Under the pieces are notes generated by a model, which saw only the letters and a program-made list of their open reading frames with translations, had not been told where the DNA came from and made no database searches. Below, piece after piece: positions 17,493-26,409 of a stretch of DNA of 64,000 nt. Position numbers and translations under genes: made by a program. Each line of letters opens with the position of its first letter. Position 1 is the first letter of the stretch. This DNA is from Ideonella sp. (lineage in GTDB: Bacteria > Pseudomonadota > Gammaproteobacteria > Burkholderiales > Burkholderiaceae_C). The DNA is taken from contig JADKIA010000036.1 in assembly GCA_016721465.1 (NCBI GenBank), positions 81,001 to 145,000 of the forward strand. The letters run 5' to 3'.

Positions 17493-18419
17493 TCAACTCA
17501 ACTCCTTGCGTCGAGGCAAGTCGGCACCCCGCCGCGAACAAGTGATCGCCGCTGCTCGCGCTGCAAATCCCAGTGCTTGCCGCATGGCGATGGCATCGAG
17601 TTGAGCAATGGCCGGCATTGACAAGCGCCCGGTTTCCGACAGCCAGGTGAGCAAGCTCGCCTGGAAGGTGTCGCCCGCGCCCACCGTGTCCTGTACGTCC
17701 ACTTTGACGCTCGGCACCTCCGCCCGCCCGGCGGCGGTGAAGCCCGTGGCGCCTTGCCCGCCGCGGGTCACCACCACCCACGACGTGCCAGCCGCCAGCG
17801 CTGCGGATGCGAAGTCGTCCGGGCTTCGGCCAGGGTAGAGCAGGGCCAGATCCTCGTCGCTCACTTTGAGCACGTGGGTGCGCGGCAGCATCCAATCCAG
17901 GGTGTCGCGCCAAACGGCCAGATCGGGCTGCACGTTGGTGCGGATGTTGGGGTCGTAGCTGATCACGCTGCGGCGGTGCTCGCGCTCCACCAGGGCGCGC
18001 TGCGTGGTTCCCACGGGCGGCACCACCATTGCGTAGGAGCCGAAGTGGAAGGCGCGGGCCTCGGCCGGAATGGCGGCCAGGTGTTCGGCGCGCAGTTGCC
18101 TGTCGGCCGCGCCGTGGCTGTAGAAGGCGTAGGACGGCACGCCCGCTGCGTTGGTGCCCACCAGGCTCAGCGTGGTGGGCGCGTCCACACGCGGCGTGCA
18201 GCGGGTATCGATGCCTTCAAGGTCGAGTGCGCGCATCAGGCGCTCTCCCGCGAAGCCCGTGCCGATCGGGCCAAGGAATCCCACCGCCTGGCCCAGCCGC
18301 GCCAGGCCCAGCGCCACGTTGAAGGGTGAGCCGCCGATGCGGCCGTCAAAGGCGATGCCGGTGGACGTGTCGCCGACGGCAAACAGGTCGAACAGCGCTT
18401 CTCCACACACGATGAACAT
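17493..18419 (-). CDS. PfkB family carbohydrate kinase, probable fructokinase
   Basis: Sugar kinase of the ribokinase/PfkB family, 308 residues. The C-terminal signature DTVGAGDTFQASLLTWL carries the anion hole and catalytic Asp. The N-terminus has GEALFDLFAVGD and the GGSPFNVALGLARLG substrate-site motif typical of fructokinases. It is divergent from the sugar ABC operon, with a strong palindrome in the shared upstream region, and probably phosphorylates the imported hexose. Fructose is inferred from family and neighbours, not proven. Confidence 0.87.
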   Translation of the reverse strand: MFIVCGEALFDLFAVGDTSTGIAFDGRIGGSPFNVALGLARLGQAVGFLGPIGTGFAGERLMRALDLEGIDTRCTPRVDAPTTLSLVGTNAAGVPSYAFYSHGAADRQLRAEHLAAIPAEARAFHFGSYAMVVPPVGTTQRALVEREHRRSVISYDPNIRTNVQPDLAVWRDTLDWMLPRTHVLKVSDEDLALLYPGRSPDDFASAALAAGTSWVVVTRGGQGATGFTAAGRAEVPSVKVDVQDTVGAGDTFQASLLTWLSETGRLSMPAIAQLDAIAMRQALGFAARAAAITCSRRGADLPRRKELS

Positions 18420-18482
18420 GGCGGCTTGACTCCGATGGTGGTGCCAGCGCAGGGCGTTCGCCCTGGGGCATCGGGTTTTCCA

Positions 18483-18507
18483 TTAATCAATCAACTTGAT
18501 TTATTAA
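18483..18507. promoter_or_regulatory. 25-bp operator-like palindrome in the sugar locus
   Basis: Two 12-base arms (18483-18494 and 18496-18507) flank a single central C, and 11 of 12 positions pair. The left arm is TTAATCAATCAA and the right arm TTGATTTATTAA. It is strikingly AT-rich in otherwise GC-rich DNA, in the 187-base gap between the divergent kinase and the ABC operon. The adjacent ROK regulator is the obvious candidate to bind it; ROK repressors are known to use AT-rich palindromes. Confidence 0.72.
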
Positions 18508-18606
18508 ATCACGGCGCGCAGAATTCCTCCATCCGTTGAAACCCCCAAGCGGTCGCACGCCGCCACGTCGCGTCGGCACCCCTACCAACCGTCAGGAGAC
18601 CCCCCC

Positions 18607-19617
18607 ATGCGCACCGCCCTTCCCGCCACCGCCACTGCCGCCGCTGCCGTACTGTTCACGCTCGCATCGGGCGCGCTTGCCGCCGGTGAGCCGGTGATCG
18701 GCCTGATCACCAAGACCGACACCAACCCCTTCTTCGTGAAGATGAAGGAAGGCGCCACCGAGGCCGCCAAGGCCAAGGGCGCCGTGCTGATGAGCGCGGC
18801 CGGCAAGAAGGATGGCGACAACGCCGGACAGGTGGCCGCCATCGAGAACATGGTGGCCAAGGGGGCCAAGACCATCCTGATCACGCCCAGCGACGCCAAG
18901 GCCATCATCCCGGCCATCAAGAAGGCGCAGGACAAGGGCGTGATGGTGATCGCGCTGGACAGCCCCACCGACCCCGCGACCGCCGTCGACGCGCTCTTCG
19001 CCACCAACAACTACAAGGCCGGTGAGTTGATCGGTGCCTATGCCAAGGCCGCCATGGCGGGCAAGGCCGTGAAGATCGCCACGCTGGACCTGTTCCCTGG
19101 CCACCCGGTGGGCGCGCAACGCCACAACGGTTTCCTCAAAGGCTATGGCCTGCAGGCTGCCGATGCCAAGAGCAACGAGTTGAGCAAGCCGGCCGAAGTG
19201 GTGTGCATGGCCGACACCCATGGCAACCAGGCCGAAGGCCAGACGGCGATGGAAAACTGCCTGCAGAAGAACCCCGACATCAACGTCGTCTACACGATCA
19301 ACGAGCCCGCGGCCGCTGGTGCCTTCAACGCGCTGAAGAAGGCCGGCAAGGACAAGAGCGTGATCATCGTGTCGGTGGACGGCGGCTGCCAGGGCGTGAA
19401 GGACGTGGCCGCCGGCAAGATCGCCGCCACCTCGCAGCAGTACCCATTGAAGATGGCGTCGATGGGCGTGGAAGCCGGCGTCGAATATGCCAAGAGCGGC
19501 AAGAAGGTGGCCGGCTACACCGACACCGGCGTGACGCTGATCGCTGGCAAGGCGGTGGCTGGCGTCGACAGCAAGGACACCAAGGTGGGCACCGATCTGT
19601 GCTGGGGCGCCAAGTAA
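18607..19617 (+). CDS. frcB: Sugar ABC transporter substrate-binding protein, fructose-type
   Basis: Periplasmic binding protein for a monosaccharide, 336 residues, with a cleavable signal peptide (alanine-rich, ending near ALAAGEP). The mature part begins PVIGLITKTDTNPFFVKMKEG, the opening seen in FrcB-type and ribose/fructose-class binding proteins, with IDSPTD-like ALDSPTDP and KKNPDINVVYTINEP further on. It is the first gene of frcB-frcC-frcA and faces a PfkB kinase, supporting a fructose (or ribose/mannose) substrate. The gene symbol is by similarity of the whole locus. Confidence 0.88.
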   Translation: MRTALPATATAAAAVLFTLASGALAAGEPVIGLITKTDTNPFFVKMKEGATEAAKAKGAVLMSAAGKKDGDNAGQVAAIENMVAKGAKTILITPSDAKAIIPAIKKAQDKGVMVIALDSPTDPATAVDALFATNNYKAGELIGAYAKAAMAGKAVKIATLDLFPGHPVGAQRHNGFLKGYGLQAADAKSNELSKPAEVVCMADTHGNQAEGQTAMENCLQKNPDINVVYTINEPAAAGAFNALKKAGKDKSVIIVSVDGGCQGVKDVAAGKIAATSQQYPLKMASMGVEAGVEYAKSGKKVAGYTDTGVTLIAGKAVAGVDSKDTKVGTDLCWGAK

Positions 19618-19656
19618 GCGTCGCGGCCTGAAGGCCCGCCACCACCGAGGAGCACC

Positions 19657-20616
19657 GTGGACACCTGGAAGCGCAAGCTGCCGCCCATTGGCCAGTTGGG
19701 GCCGTTCATCGCGCTGCTGATCGCCTGCGCGATCTTCGGTGTCACCACCGACCAGTTCTTCAGCGGCGAGAACTTCTCGCTGATCCTGCAGCAGGTGATG
19801 GTGGTGGGCGTGCTCGCGATCGGACAGACGCTGATCATCCTCACCGCCGGCATCGATCTGTCCTGCGGCATGGTGATGGCGCTGGGCAACATCGTGATGA
19901 CCAAGTTCGCGGTCTCGCTCGGCCTGCCGCCGATGCTGGCCGTGGCCTGCGGCATTGGCGTGACGGCGCTGTTCGGCCTGATCAACGGGCTGCTGGTCAC
20001 GCGCATCAAGTTGCCCCCGTTCATCGTCACGCTGGGCACCACCAACATCGCGTTCGCGCTGACGCAGCTCTATTCCAAGTCCCAGACCGTGACCGATGTG
20101 CCCGAGGCCATGACCTGGCTGGGGGGCACGTTTCAGATCGGGGGCACCAACGTGGCCTACGGCACGGTGCTGATGATCGCGCTGTATCTGTTCATGTGGT
20201 TCTGGCTGCGCGACACCGCCGCCGGACGGCATGTCTACGCCGTGGGCAACAGCCCCGAGGCCACGCGCCTGGTGGGCATCCCCACCGAGCGCGTGCTGCT
20301 GGGCGTGTACGTGATGGCTGGTGTGTTCTACGGCATCGCCGCGCTGTTGTCGGTGGCGCGCACCGGCGTGGGTGACCCCAACGCCGGGCAGACCGAGAAC
20401 CTCGACGCCATCACCGCGGTGGTCCTGGGTGGCACCAGCCTGTTCGGCGGGCGGGGCGTGATCCTGGGCACGCTGATCGGCGCCGTGGTGGTGGGCGTGC
20501 TGCGCAACGGCCTCACGCTGCTGGGCGTGGATTCGGTGTATCAGGTGCTGGTCACTGGCATCCTGGTGATCCTGGCCGTGACCGTGGACCAACTGTCTCG
20601 CAAAGGGGGGCGCTGA
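19657..20616 (+). CDS. frcC: Sugar ABC transporter permease
   Basis: Inner-membrane permease of the ribose/fructose class (BPD_transp_2), 319 residues with about eight to ten hydrophobic helices. Family marks include LIILTAGIDLSCGMVMALGN and the EAA-like region GGTSLFGGRGVILGTLIGAV. The start is a GTG at 19657 preceded by GAGGAG; there is no competing ATG nearby. It lies 39 bases after frcB and two bases before frcA, so the three genes form one transport unit. Confidence 0.9.
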   Translation: MDTWKRKLPPIGQLGPFIALLIACAIFGVTTDQFFSGENFSLILQQVMVVGVLAIGQTLIILTAGIDLSCGMVMALGNIVMTKFAVSLGLPPMLAVACGIGVTALFGLINGLLVTRIKLPPFIVTLGTTNIAFALTQLYSKSQTVTDVPEAMTWLGGTFQIGGTNVAYGTVLMIALYLFMWFWLRDTAAGRHVYAVGNSPEATRLVGIPTERVLLGVYVMAGVFYGIAALLSVARTGVGDPNAGQTENLDAITAVVLGGTSLFGGRGVILGTLIGAVVVGVLRNGLTLLGVDSVYQVLVTGILVILAVTVDQLSRKGGR

Positions 20617-20618
20617 CC

Positions 20619-21407
20619 ATGGCCAGCCACCAGATTGCCATGCAGGCCAAGGGCCTGGTCAAGCGCTTTGGGCAGGTCACCGCGCTGGACGGCGCCGATT
20701 TCGAGCTGCGGGCCGGCGAGATCCTGGCCGTGATCGGCGACAACGGGGCGGGCAAGTCCTCGCTGATCAAGTGCCTGTCCGGGGCCTCGATTCCGGACGC
20801 AGGCGAGGTCTTTCTCGACGGTCAGCGGGTTCACTTCCGCAGCCCGATGGATGGCCGCCGGCATGGCATCGAAACCGTCTACCAGGACCTGGCCGTGGCG
20901 CCCGCGATGACCATCGCCGAGAACCTGTTCCTGGGCCGCGAACTGCGCCGCCCCGGCTTGCTGGGCAGTGTGCTGCGCATGCTGGACAAGAAGAAAATGC
21001 TGGAAGAAAGCGTTGCGCGGATGAACGACCTGAGGGTCGGCATCCGCTCGATGAAGCAGGCGGTGGAGACGCTCTCGGGCGGTCAGCGGCAGTGCGTGGC
21101 CGTGGCGCGTGCGGCGGCCTTCGCGCAGCATGTGGTCATCATGGACGAGCCCACCGCCGCACTCGGCGTGAAGGAGGGCAACATGGTGCTGGAACTGATT
21201 CGCCGCGTGCGCGACAAGGGCCTGCCGGTGATCCTGATCAGCCACAACATGCCGCATGTGTTCGAGATTGCCGACCGTATCCACATCGCCCGCCTGGGTC
21301 GGCGCGCGGCCGTGGTGAACCCGAGGACCATCAGCATGAGTGACACCGTGGCAGTGATGACCGGGGCGATGAAGCCCGAGGACATTCCCGCCGAATGCCT
21401 GGCTTGA
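20619..21407 (+). CDS. frcA: Sugar ABC transporter ATP-binding protein
   Basis: Single-domain ATPase of 262 residues that powers the fructose-type importer. Walker A is GDNGAGKSS, the signature is LSGGQRQ and Walker B VVIMDEPTAALG. Unlike RbsA or XylG, which have two ATPase domains, this protein has one, as in FrcA of rhizobia. The start is the ATG two bases after the permease stop. A TGA-TGG spacing of 34 bases leads to the ROK regulator. Confidence 0.92.
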   Translation: MASHQIAMQAKGLVKRFGQVTALDGADFELRAGEILAVIGDNGAGKSSLIKCLSGASIPDAGEVFLDGQRVHFRSPMDGRRHGIETVYQDLAVAPAMTIAENLFLGRELRRPGLLGSVLRMLDKKKMLEESVARMNDLRVGIRSMKQAVETLSGGQRQCVAVARAAAFAQHVVIMDEPTAALGVKEGNMVLELIRRVRDKGLPVILISHNMPHVFEIADRIHIARLGRRAAVVNPRTISMSDTVAVMTGAMKPEDIPAECLA

Positions 21408-21441
21408 TGGCTCATCCACCGACCTCGCGTACCGCCACGCC

Positions 21442-22653
21442 TTGAACAACACCCGCCTCCAGACCCGTGGCTCCAGCCAGGGCGGCTTGCGCCAGTACAA
21501 CGAGCGCGTGGTGCTGCAGGCCATCCGCTTGAACGGTGCCTTGCCCGGTGCCGAGATCGCCCGGGTCACGCAGCTCACGCCGCAGACCGTCTCGCTGATC
21601 ACCAAGCGCTTGCAGGCCGATGGCCTGTTGCTCAAGGGCGAGCCACAGCGCGGCAAGGTGGGCCAGCCCTCGGTGCCGTTGGCGCTGAACCCGGACGGTG
21701 CCTTCGCCATCGGCATCAAGGTGGGCCGGCGCAGCCTGGACGTGCTGCTGGTGGACTTCACCGGCGCGGCGCGCGAGCGCTGGTCGCTGGACTATGCCTA
21801 CCCCGAGCCCGAGCGCGTGCTGGCCGAGATCGGCAAGCGGCTCAGCGGCCTGCGCAAGCGCCTGCCCGCAGCGCAACATGCGCGCGTGCAGGGCGTGGGC
21901 ATTGCCGCACCCTTGTCGCTGGGCGGCTGGCACACCCTGCTGGGCATGCCGCGCGGCGTGGCGCAGCGCTGGGCGGCCATCGACCTGGCCGCCGAGGTCG
22001 CCGCACTCACCCAACTGCCCGTGCAACTGGTCAAGGACACCGCCGCCGCCTGCGTGGCCGAACTGGTCGCCGGACGGGGCCGCAGCGTGAAGAGCTTCCT
22101 GTATGTGTTCGTCGACACCTTCATCGGTGGCGGCCTGGTGATTGACAGCCACCTGCACCTCGGCGTGCACGGCAACGCTGGCGCCATCGGCTCCATGCCG
22201 CTGGGCCTGACCCGGGCCGCTGCCGTCACCGCTCCGGCGCAACTGTTGAGCGTGGCCTCGCTGCTCAACCTGGAGCGACGCTATGCCGCTGCCGGCCTCG
22301 ACGTCGGCGCAGCGACCGATGCACGTGCCTTGCAGGCCCCCTGGCTGCCGCACACGCGGCCGTGGCTGGCCGATTCGGCTGCGGCCATCGCCCTGGCCGC
22401 CAACAGCGCGGCCTGTCTGCTGGACCTGGACGGCGTGATCGTCGATGGCTCGTTCAGCCGCGAATTGCTGCAGGCCTTGCTCGAGGCTTTGCCGGCCGCG
22501 TTCGCCCGATACAGCTGGGAGGGCGTCACCTGCCTGCAGGCGCTGCCAGGCACCATCGGCCCGGACGCGCGGGCCATCGGCGGTGCCCTGCTGCCGCTGT
22601 ATGCCAACTTCGCGCCCGACCGTGACCTGTTCCTGAAGGTCGCCGAAGACTGA
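21442..22653 (+). CDS. ROK family transcriptional regulator
   Basis: Probable sugar-responsive repressor of the adjacent transport and kinase genes. The 403-residue protein has an N-terminal winged helix (residues about 20-75, including GAEIARVTQLTPQTVSLITK) and a ROK sugar-kinase-like domain with GNAGAIGSMPLGL. The zinc-binding CxCGxxGC cluster found in many ROK proteins is not visible. The start is TTG at 21442; no better start was found. Likely target is the palindrome at 18483-18507. Confidence 0.87.
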   Translation: MNNTRLQTRGSSQGGLRQYNERVVLQAIRLNGALPGAEIARVTQLTPQTVSLITKRLQADGLLLKGEPQRGKVGQPSVPLALNPDGAFAIGIKVGRRSLDVLLVDFTGAARERWSLDYAYPEPERVLAEIGKRLSGLRKRLPAAQHARVQGVGIAAPLSLGGWHTLLGMPRGVAQRWAAIDLAAEVAALTQLPVQLVKDTAAACVAELVAGRGRSVKSFLYVFVDTFIGGGLVIDSHLHLGVHGNAGAIGSMPLGLTRAAAVTAPAQLLSVASLLNLERRYAAAGLDVGAATDARALQAPWLPHTRPWLADSAAAIALAANSAACLLDLDGVIVDGSFSRELLQALLEALPAAFARYSWEGVTCLQALPGTIGPDARAIGGALLPLYANFAPDRDLFLKVAED

Positions 22654-22876
22654 CACCGGCTGCGCCGTGCCCTCGTGGTCGGCACACGGCGCGGCCTCAA
22701 AGCGAGCTGTGGTGTGAGGTTTGCCACGGGCGGCGAGCTCAAGCACCGCGCTGGGCCGCTGTCGGCGGCGTGAAGAGCCCCTGCATTCCAGTCCGGGTTC
22801 AAGTTATGACCGGGGTGTGCCGAATTCCATTCCATGCGGGCCGTCTTGGCCCGGACCGGCCTTTGGAATTCGAACC

Positions 22877-24256
22877 ATGTCATCGACCATCGAGATCGAC
22901 CAGTTGCGTGTCGGCATGTTCATCCACCTCGATCTGGGGTGGTGGGCGCACCCGTTTGCGCTGTCGAGTTTCCTGGTCACTTCGCCCGACCAGATCGCCA
23001 CCATCCGCGGACTGGGCCTGAAGCGTCTGCGCTGGAGCCCCGAAAAGAGTCGCGAGGAAGACCCCGCCGTGGTCGACGATGACGACAACGGCAACGCAGA
23101 GATCGCCAACGAGGCCGAATCCGGCGCAGAGGTCCAGGCCGATGCCGATGTAGGCAACGCCCCCAAGCTGCATGCGGTTCCGCGCCACGGCGAGCCCGGC
23201 GGGTCGGGTGCGGCCGGGCGCCCTGTCGGCAGCAGCGCCGACGCATTGCACCGGGCCGAGGTGGCGGCGCAGCGTGCCTCCGACCGACTGTGCGCCCAGC
23301 AATACGGTGAAGCGGGCCGGGCATGGAAAGAGGCGGCCGACCTGGTGCGCCATGCCCCCGAGCAGGCCCGCACCACCACCGAGGGCCTGACCCGGTCGCT
23401 GCTGGACAAGATGATGATCGATGGCGAGGTGTGCATCCGCATGCTCGCCGACAGTCTGGGTGACCGCTCCGGCGCACACGCGCTCAACGTGGCCATCATC
23501 TCGATGCTGATGGGGCGCGTGTTCGGCCTGACCCAAGACGAAATGATGGACATGGGCGTGGGCGCGCTGATGCACGACATCGGCAAGCTCGATCTGCCCG
23601 ACCGCGTGCGCCACCTCGATGCGCAGTTCAACCAGGCCGAGCAGACCCAATACCGCGAGCACGTGGCCCTCGGCGTGCTGGCCGGCAAGCGCATGGGCCT
23701 GACCACGGGTGCCTTGCTGGTGCTGGCGCAGCACCATGAGTTGGCCGACGGCAGCGGTTTTCCGCAGAGGCTGAACATCGACCGCATGGCCGCTGCTGCG
23801 CGCATCGTCTCGCTGGTCAATCGCTACGACAACCTGTGCAATCCGGTGAGCACGGCGGCTGGGCTCACGCCGCACGAGGCGCTGTCGTTGATCTTTGCAC
23901 AGGCCCGCAGCAAATTCGACGCGAGCATGCTCAATGCCTTCATCCGCATGATGGGCGTCTATCCACCGGGCTCGATCGTGCAACTCACCGACGACCGCTA
24001 TGCATCGGTGGTCAGTGTCAACTCGTCGCGCCCGCTCAAACCCCGGGTGCTGGTGTGTGACCCGGCGGTGCCGACGGAGCAGGCGCTGGTCATCAACCTG
24101 GAAGGTTGCCCCGACCTGGGCGTTCGCCGCAGCCTGAAGGCCTCACAGCTGCCGGCCGCGGCCCACGACTACCTGTCGCCACGCCCGCGCGTGACCTACT
24201 TCTTCGAGCCGGCAACGGCAGCCGTGGCCGAAACCACTGCGGAAATGGCGGCGTGA
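22877..24256 (+). CDS. HD-GYP domain phosphodiesterase with DUF3391
   Basis: Probable cyclic-di-GMP phosphodiesterase, 459 residues. The N-terminus (about 1-55) is DUF3391-like (IEIDQLRVGMFIHLDLGWWAHPF), followed by an acidic low-complexity linker (about 58-125). The HD-GYP domain has HD at residues 233-234 (ALMHDIGKLDLP) and HHE at 286-288; the GYP motif reads GFP in DGSGFP at 291-296. The ATG at 22877 follows a 220-base gap after the ROK gene. Its last bases overlap the GTG of the GGDEF-EAL gene, so the two c-di-GMP proteins are probably co-translated. Confidence 0.93.
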   Translation: MSSTIEIDQLRVGMFIHLDLGWWAHPFALSSFLVTSPDQIATIRGLGLKRLRWSPEKSREEDPAVVDDDDNGNAEIANEAESGAEVQADADVGNAPKLHAVPRHGEPGGSGAAGRPVGSSADALHRAEVAAQRASDRLCAQQYGEAGRAWKEAADLVRHAPEQARTTTEGLTRSLLDKMMIDGEVCIRMLADSLGDRSGAHALNVAIISMLMGRVFGLTQDEMMDMGVGALMHDIGKLDLPDRVRHLDAQFNQAEQTQYREHVALGVLAGKRMGLTTGALLVLAQHHELADGSGFPQRLNIDRMAAAARIVSLVNRYDNLCNPVSTAAGLTPHEALSLIFAQARSKFDASMLNAFIRMMGVYPPGSIVQLTDDRYASVVSVNSSRPLKPRVLVCDPAVPTEQALVINLEGCPDLGVRRSLKASQLPAAAHDYLSPRPRVTYFFEPATAAVAETTAEMAA

Positions 24257-26268
24257 AAACCTCGACCCTGCTGGACGCCTGGGCGCCGCTGCTGGACGCG
24301 ATGCGTCAAGCAGCGTGGATCGTCGATGGGCGATCGCTGCAGGTTCGCCATGCCAACGACGCGGCTGCTGGCCTGCTCGGCGTGCCGCGTTTGCAGCTGT
24401 TGGGCAAGGACGCCGCCACCCTGATTGCCACACCGGAGGACTTGGCCCATTGGGACGACGTGCGTGCCGGGCATGCCGGCAGCTTGCACTCGGACACGGT
24501 GCTGGTGGACGCGACCGGCCGGCTGGTGCCCGTCACCCGCAGCATCCGGTCGCTGGTCAACGACGGCACGCATCCGCACCTGCTGGTGTCGGTGGAAGAC
24601 CGCAGCGAGGCCTTCCGCCAGCAGGAGGCCAGCGACAGCCTGGTGGCCGAGCTGCAGGCGACGCTCGAATCCACCGGCGACGGCATCCTGGTCACCGACA
24701 TGGCAGGTCGCATTCGCGGCTTCAACCGCCGGTTTGCGCAGATGTGGGGCATGCCCGAGGATCTGTTGCTGGCCCACCAGGACACCGCGGTGTTCGACTG
24801 GATGCGCCGCAGCGTGGTCGATCCCGAGGTCTACCAGCGTCGTGTGGACGCCATCCAGGAAGCCACGCTGCTGCAGGCCACCGAGCGCATCACCCTGCTG
24901 TCTGGACAGGAACTGGAGCGCGTGACCCAGCCGCAGAGCAGCCGGGGCCGCCCCTGCGGCCGCGTGTGGGCCTTCCGCGACCTGACCGAACTGGTTCAGG
25001 CCGGGCGCCGGATCGAAACCCTGTCGACGACGGACGCGCTCACCGGGCTGTACAACCGACACGAAATCGGCCAGCGCCTGGACGAGGCGCTGCGCCAGGC
25101 GCGACGAGACGGTGGCACGCTGGCCCTGCTGGTGCTCGACCTGGACCGCTTCAAGCACATCAACGACAGCCTGGGCCACGAGATGGGCGACCGCGTGCTG
25201 TGCGAATCGGCCGCTCGTCTGAAGACCTGCCTGCGGCAGGGCGATCTGGTGGCGCGCATCGGCGGCGATCAGTTCGCACTGCTGGTGCACGGCGCGGACC
25301 ACTGCGGCGCCGAGGCATCTGCGCGGCGTGTGCTCAACACCTTGTCGCAGCCCTGCTCGATGGACGGCCTGCAGTTCACCCTCACCTGCAGCGTGGGCGT
25401 GGCCCTGTTTCCATCCGATGGCGCGGAGGTCGATCTGCTGCTGCGGCATGCGGAAACCGCCATGCAGCGCGCCAAGATCGGCGGACGGGCCTGTTTCCGT
25501 TTTCATCAGCAGCGGCTCGATGCCGATCTGCGACAGCGCATGCGCATGGACCACGCGATGCGGCAAGCCCTGGCCAGCCAGCGATTCCGCCTCAAATACC
25601 AGCCACAGGTCGACCTGCACACGGGCGCGGTGGTCGGGGCCGAAGCCCTGATCCGCTGGCGCGACCCGGAATTGGGCGAGGTGTCGCCCGGGGAATTCAT
25701 TCCGGTGGCCGAGGACACCGGCTTCATCATCGACATCGGGGACTGGGTGCTCACGCAGGCCGTGCGACAGGCGGCCGCATGGCGCGCCGGCGGATTGGTG
25801 ATGCCCGTGTCGATCAACGTGTCGGCGCTGCAATTCCAGCAGGCCGACTTCGTCGAGCGCGTCGGAGGCGTTCTGCGCGAGCACGGTCTGCCGCCGCATC
25901 TGCTGGAGCTGGAACTCACCGAGACCATCCTGGTGGTGGACGCCGACGAGGCCTTGGGCCGGCTGGGGCAGTTGTCTGCCCTGGGCGTTCAACTGGCCAT
26001 CGACGATTTCGGCACGGGCTATTCCAGCCTGTCCTACCTCAAACGCTTTCCGATCGAGAAGCTCAAGATCGACCGCAGCTTCGTGCAAGGCCTGCCGGCG
26101 GAAGGCAGCGACGCGGGCATCGTGCGGGCGATCATCGAAATGTCGCGGGCGCTGGGCCTGCGCGTCATCGCCGAGGGGTGGAAACCGAAGCCCAGCGCAG
26201 CTTCTTGCTGGACGCCGGCTGCGATCAGTTCCAAGGCTTTCTCTATGCACAGGCCCTCGACCCCTTGA
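24253..26268 (+). CDS. PAS-PAS-GGDEF-EAL protein, frameshifted near the C-terminus
   Basis: Dual c-di-GMP protein, 671 residues as read. Two PAS-like sensor regions (about 10-110 and 130-250) precede a GGDEF domain whose motif reads GGDQF at 337-341, with an intact RxxD inhibitory site (RQGD) five residues before it. The EAL domain has EAL at 464-466, ELTETIL and DDFGTGYSS. At residue 643 the conserved EGVET becomes EGW, and the following residues lose family similarity. Reading resumes correctly in the next frame to 26336, so one G is missing from the run at 26175-26178. The GTG start overlaps the HD-GYP stop by three bases. Confidence 0.88.
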   Translation: MKTSTLLDAWAPLLDAMRQAAWIVDGRSLQVRHANDAAAGLLGVPRLQLLGKDAATLIATPEDLAHWDDVRAGHAGSLHSDTVLVDATGRLVPVTRSIRSLVNDGTHPHLLVSVEDRSEAFRQQEASDSLVAELQATLESTGDGILVTDMAGRIRGFNRRFAQMWGMPEDLLLAHQDTAVFDWMRRSVVDPEVYQRRVDAIQEATLLQATERITLLSGQELERVTQPQSSRGRPCGRVWAFRDLTELVQAGRRIETLSTTDALTGLYNRHEIGQRLDEALRQARRDGGTLALLVLDLDRFKHINDSLGHEMGDRVLCESAARLKTCLRQGDLVARIGGDQFALLVHGADHCGAEASARRVLNTLSQPCSMDGLQFTLTCSVGVALFPSDGAEVDLLLRHAETAMQRAKIGGRACFRFHQQRLDADLRQRMRMDHAMRQALASQRFRLKYQPQVDLHTGAVVGAEALIRWRDPELGEVSPGEFIPVAEDTGFIIDIGDWVLTQAVRQAAAWRAGGLVMPVSINVSALQFQQADFVERVGGVLREHGLPPHLLELELTETILVVDADEALGRLGQLSALGVQLAIDDFGTGYSSLSYLKRFPIEKLKIDRSFVQGLPAEGSDAGIVRAIIEMSRALGLRVIAEGWKPKPSAASCWTPAAISSKAFSMHRPSTP

Positions 26269-26336
26269 GTTTCGAGGAACGCGTGCGTGGCCAACCGAGC
26301 ATCGCACGCCCGCGGCTGACTCTGGTCTCGCGCTGA
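26179..26336 (+). other. Out-of-frame 3' end of the EAL gene
   Basis: Translated one frame away from the EAL gene, this stretch reads VETEAQRSFLLDAGCDQFQG and continues to LTLVSR before a stop at 26334-26336. That is the expected end of an EAL domain. Restoring one G would give a continuous product of about 694 residues. It is either a true frameshift or a sequencing error in a G homopolymer. Confidence 0.85.
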
Positions 26337-26409
26337 GCTCGATGCGTCGCGCGTGAGCCCAGCCCGCCCGGGCAGAATGCGAAGCCTGTGTTGCGATGGG
26401 TGAGAAGCC

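Noticed and set aside
18592..20592. 666-codon minus-strand frame opposite the sugar ABC genes
   Set aside because: Histidine- and glutamine-rich shadow of frcB/frcC; the opposite strand has clear family motifs.
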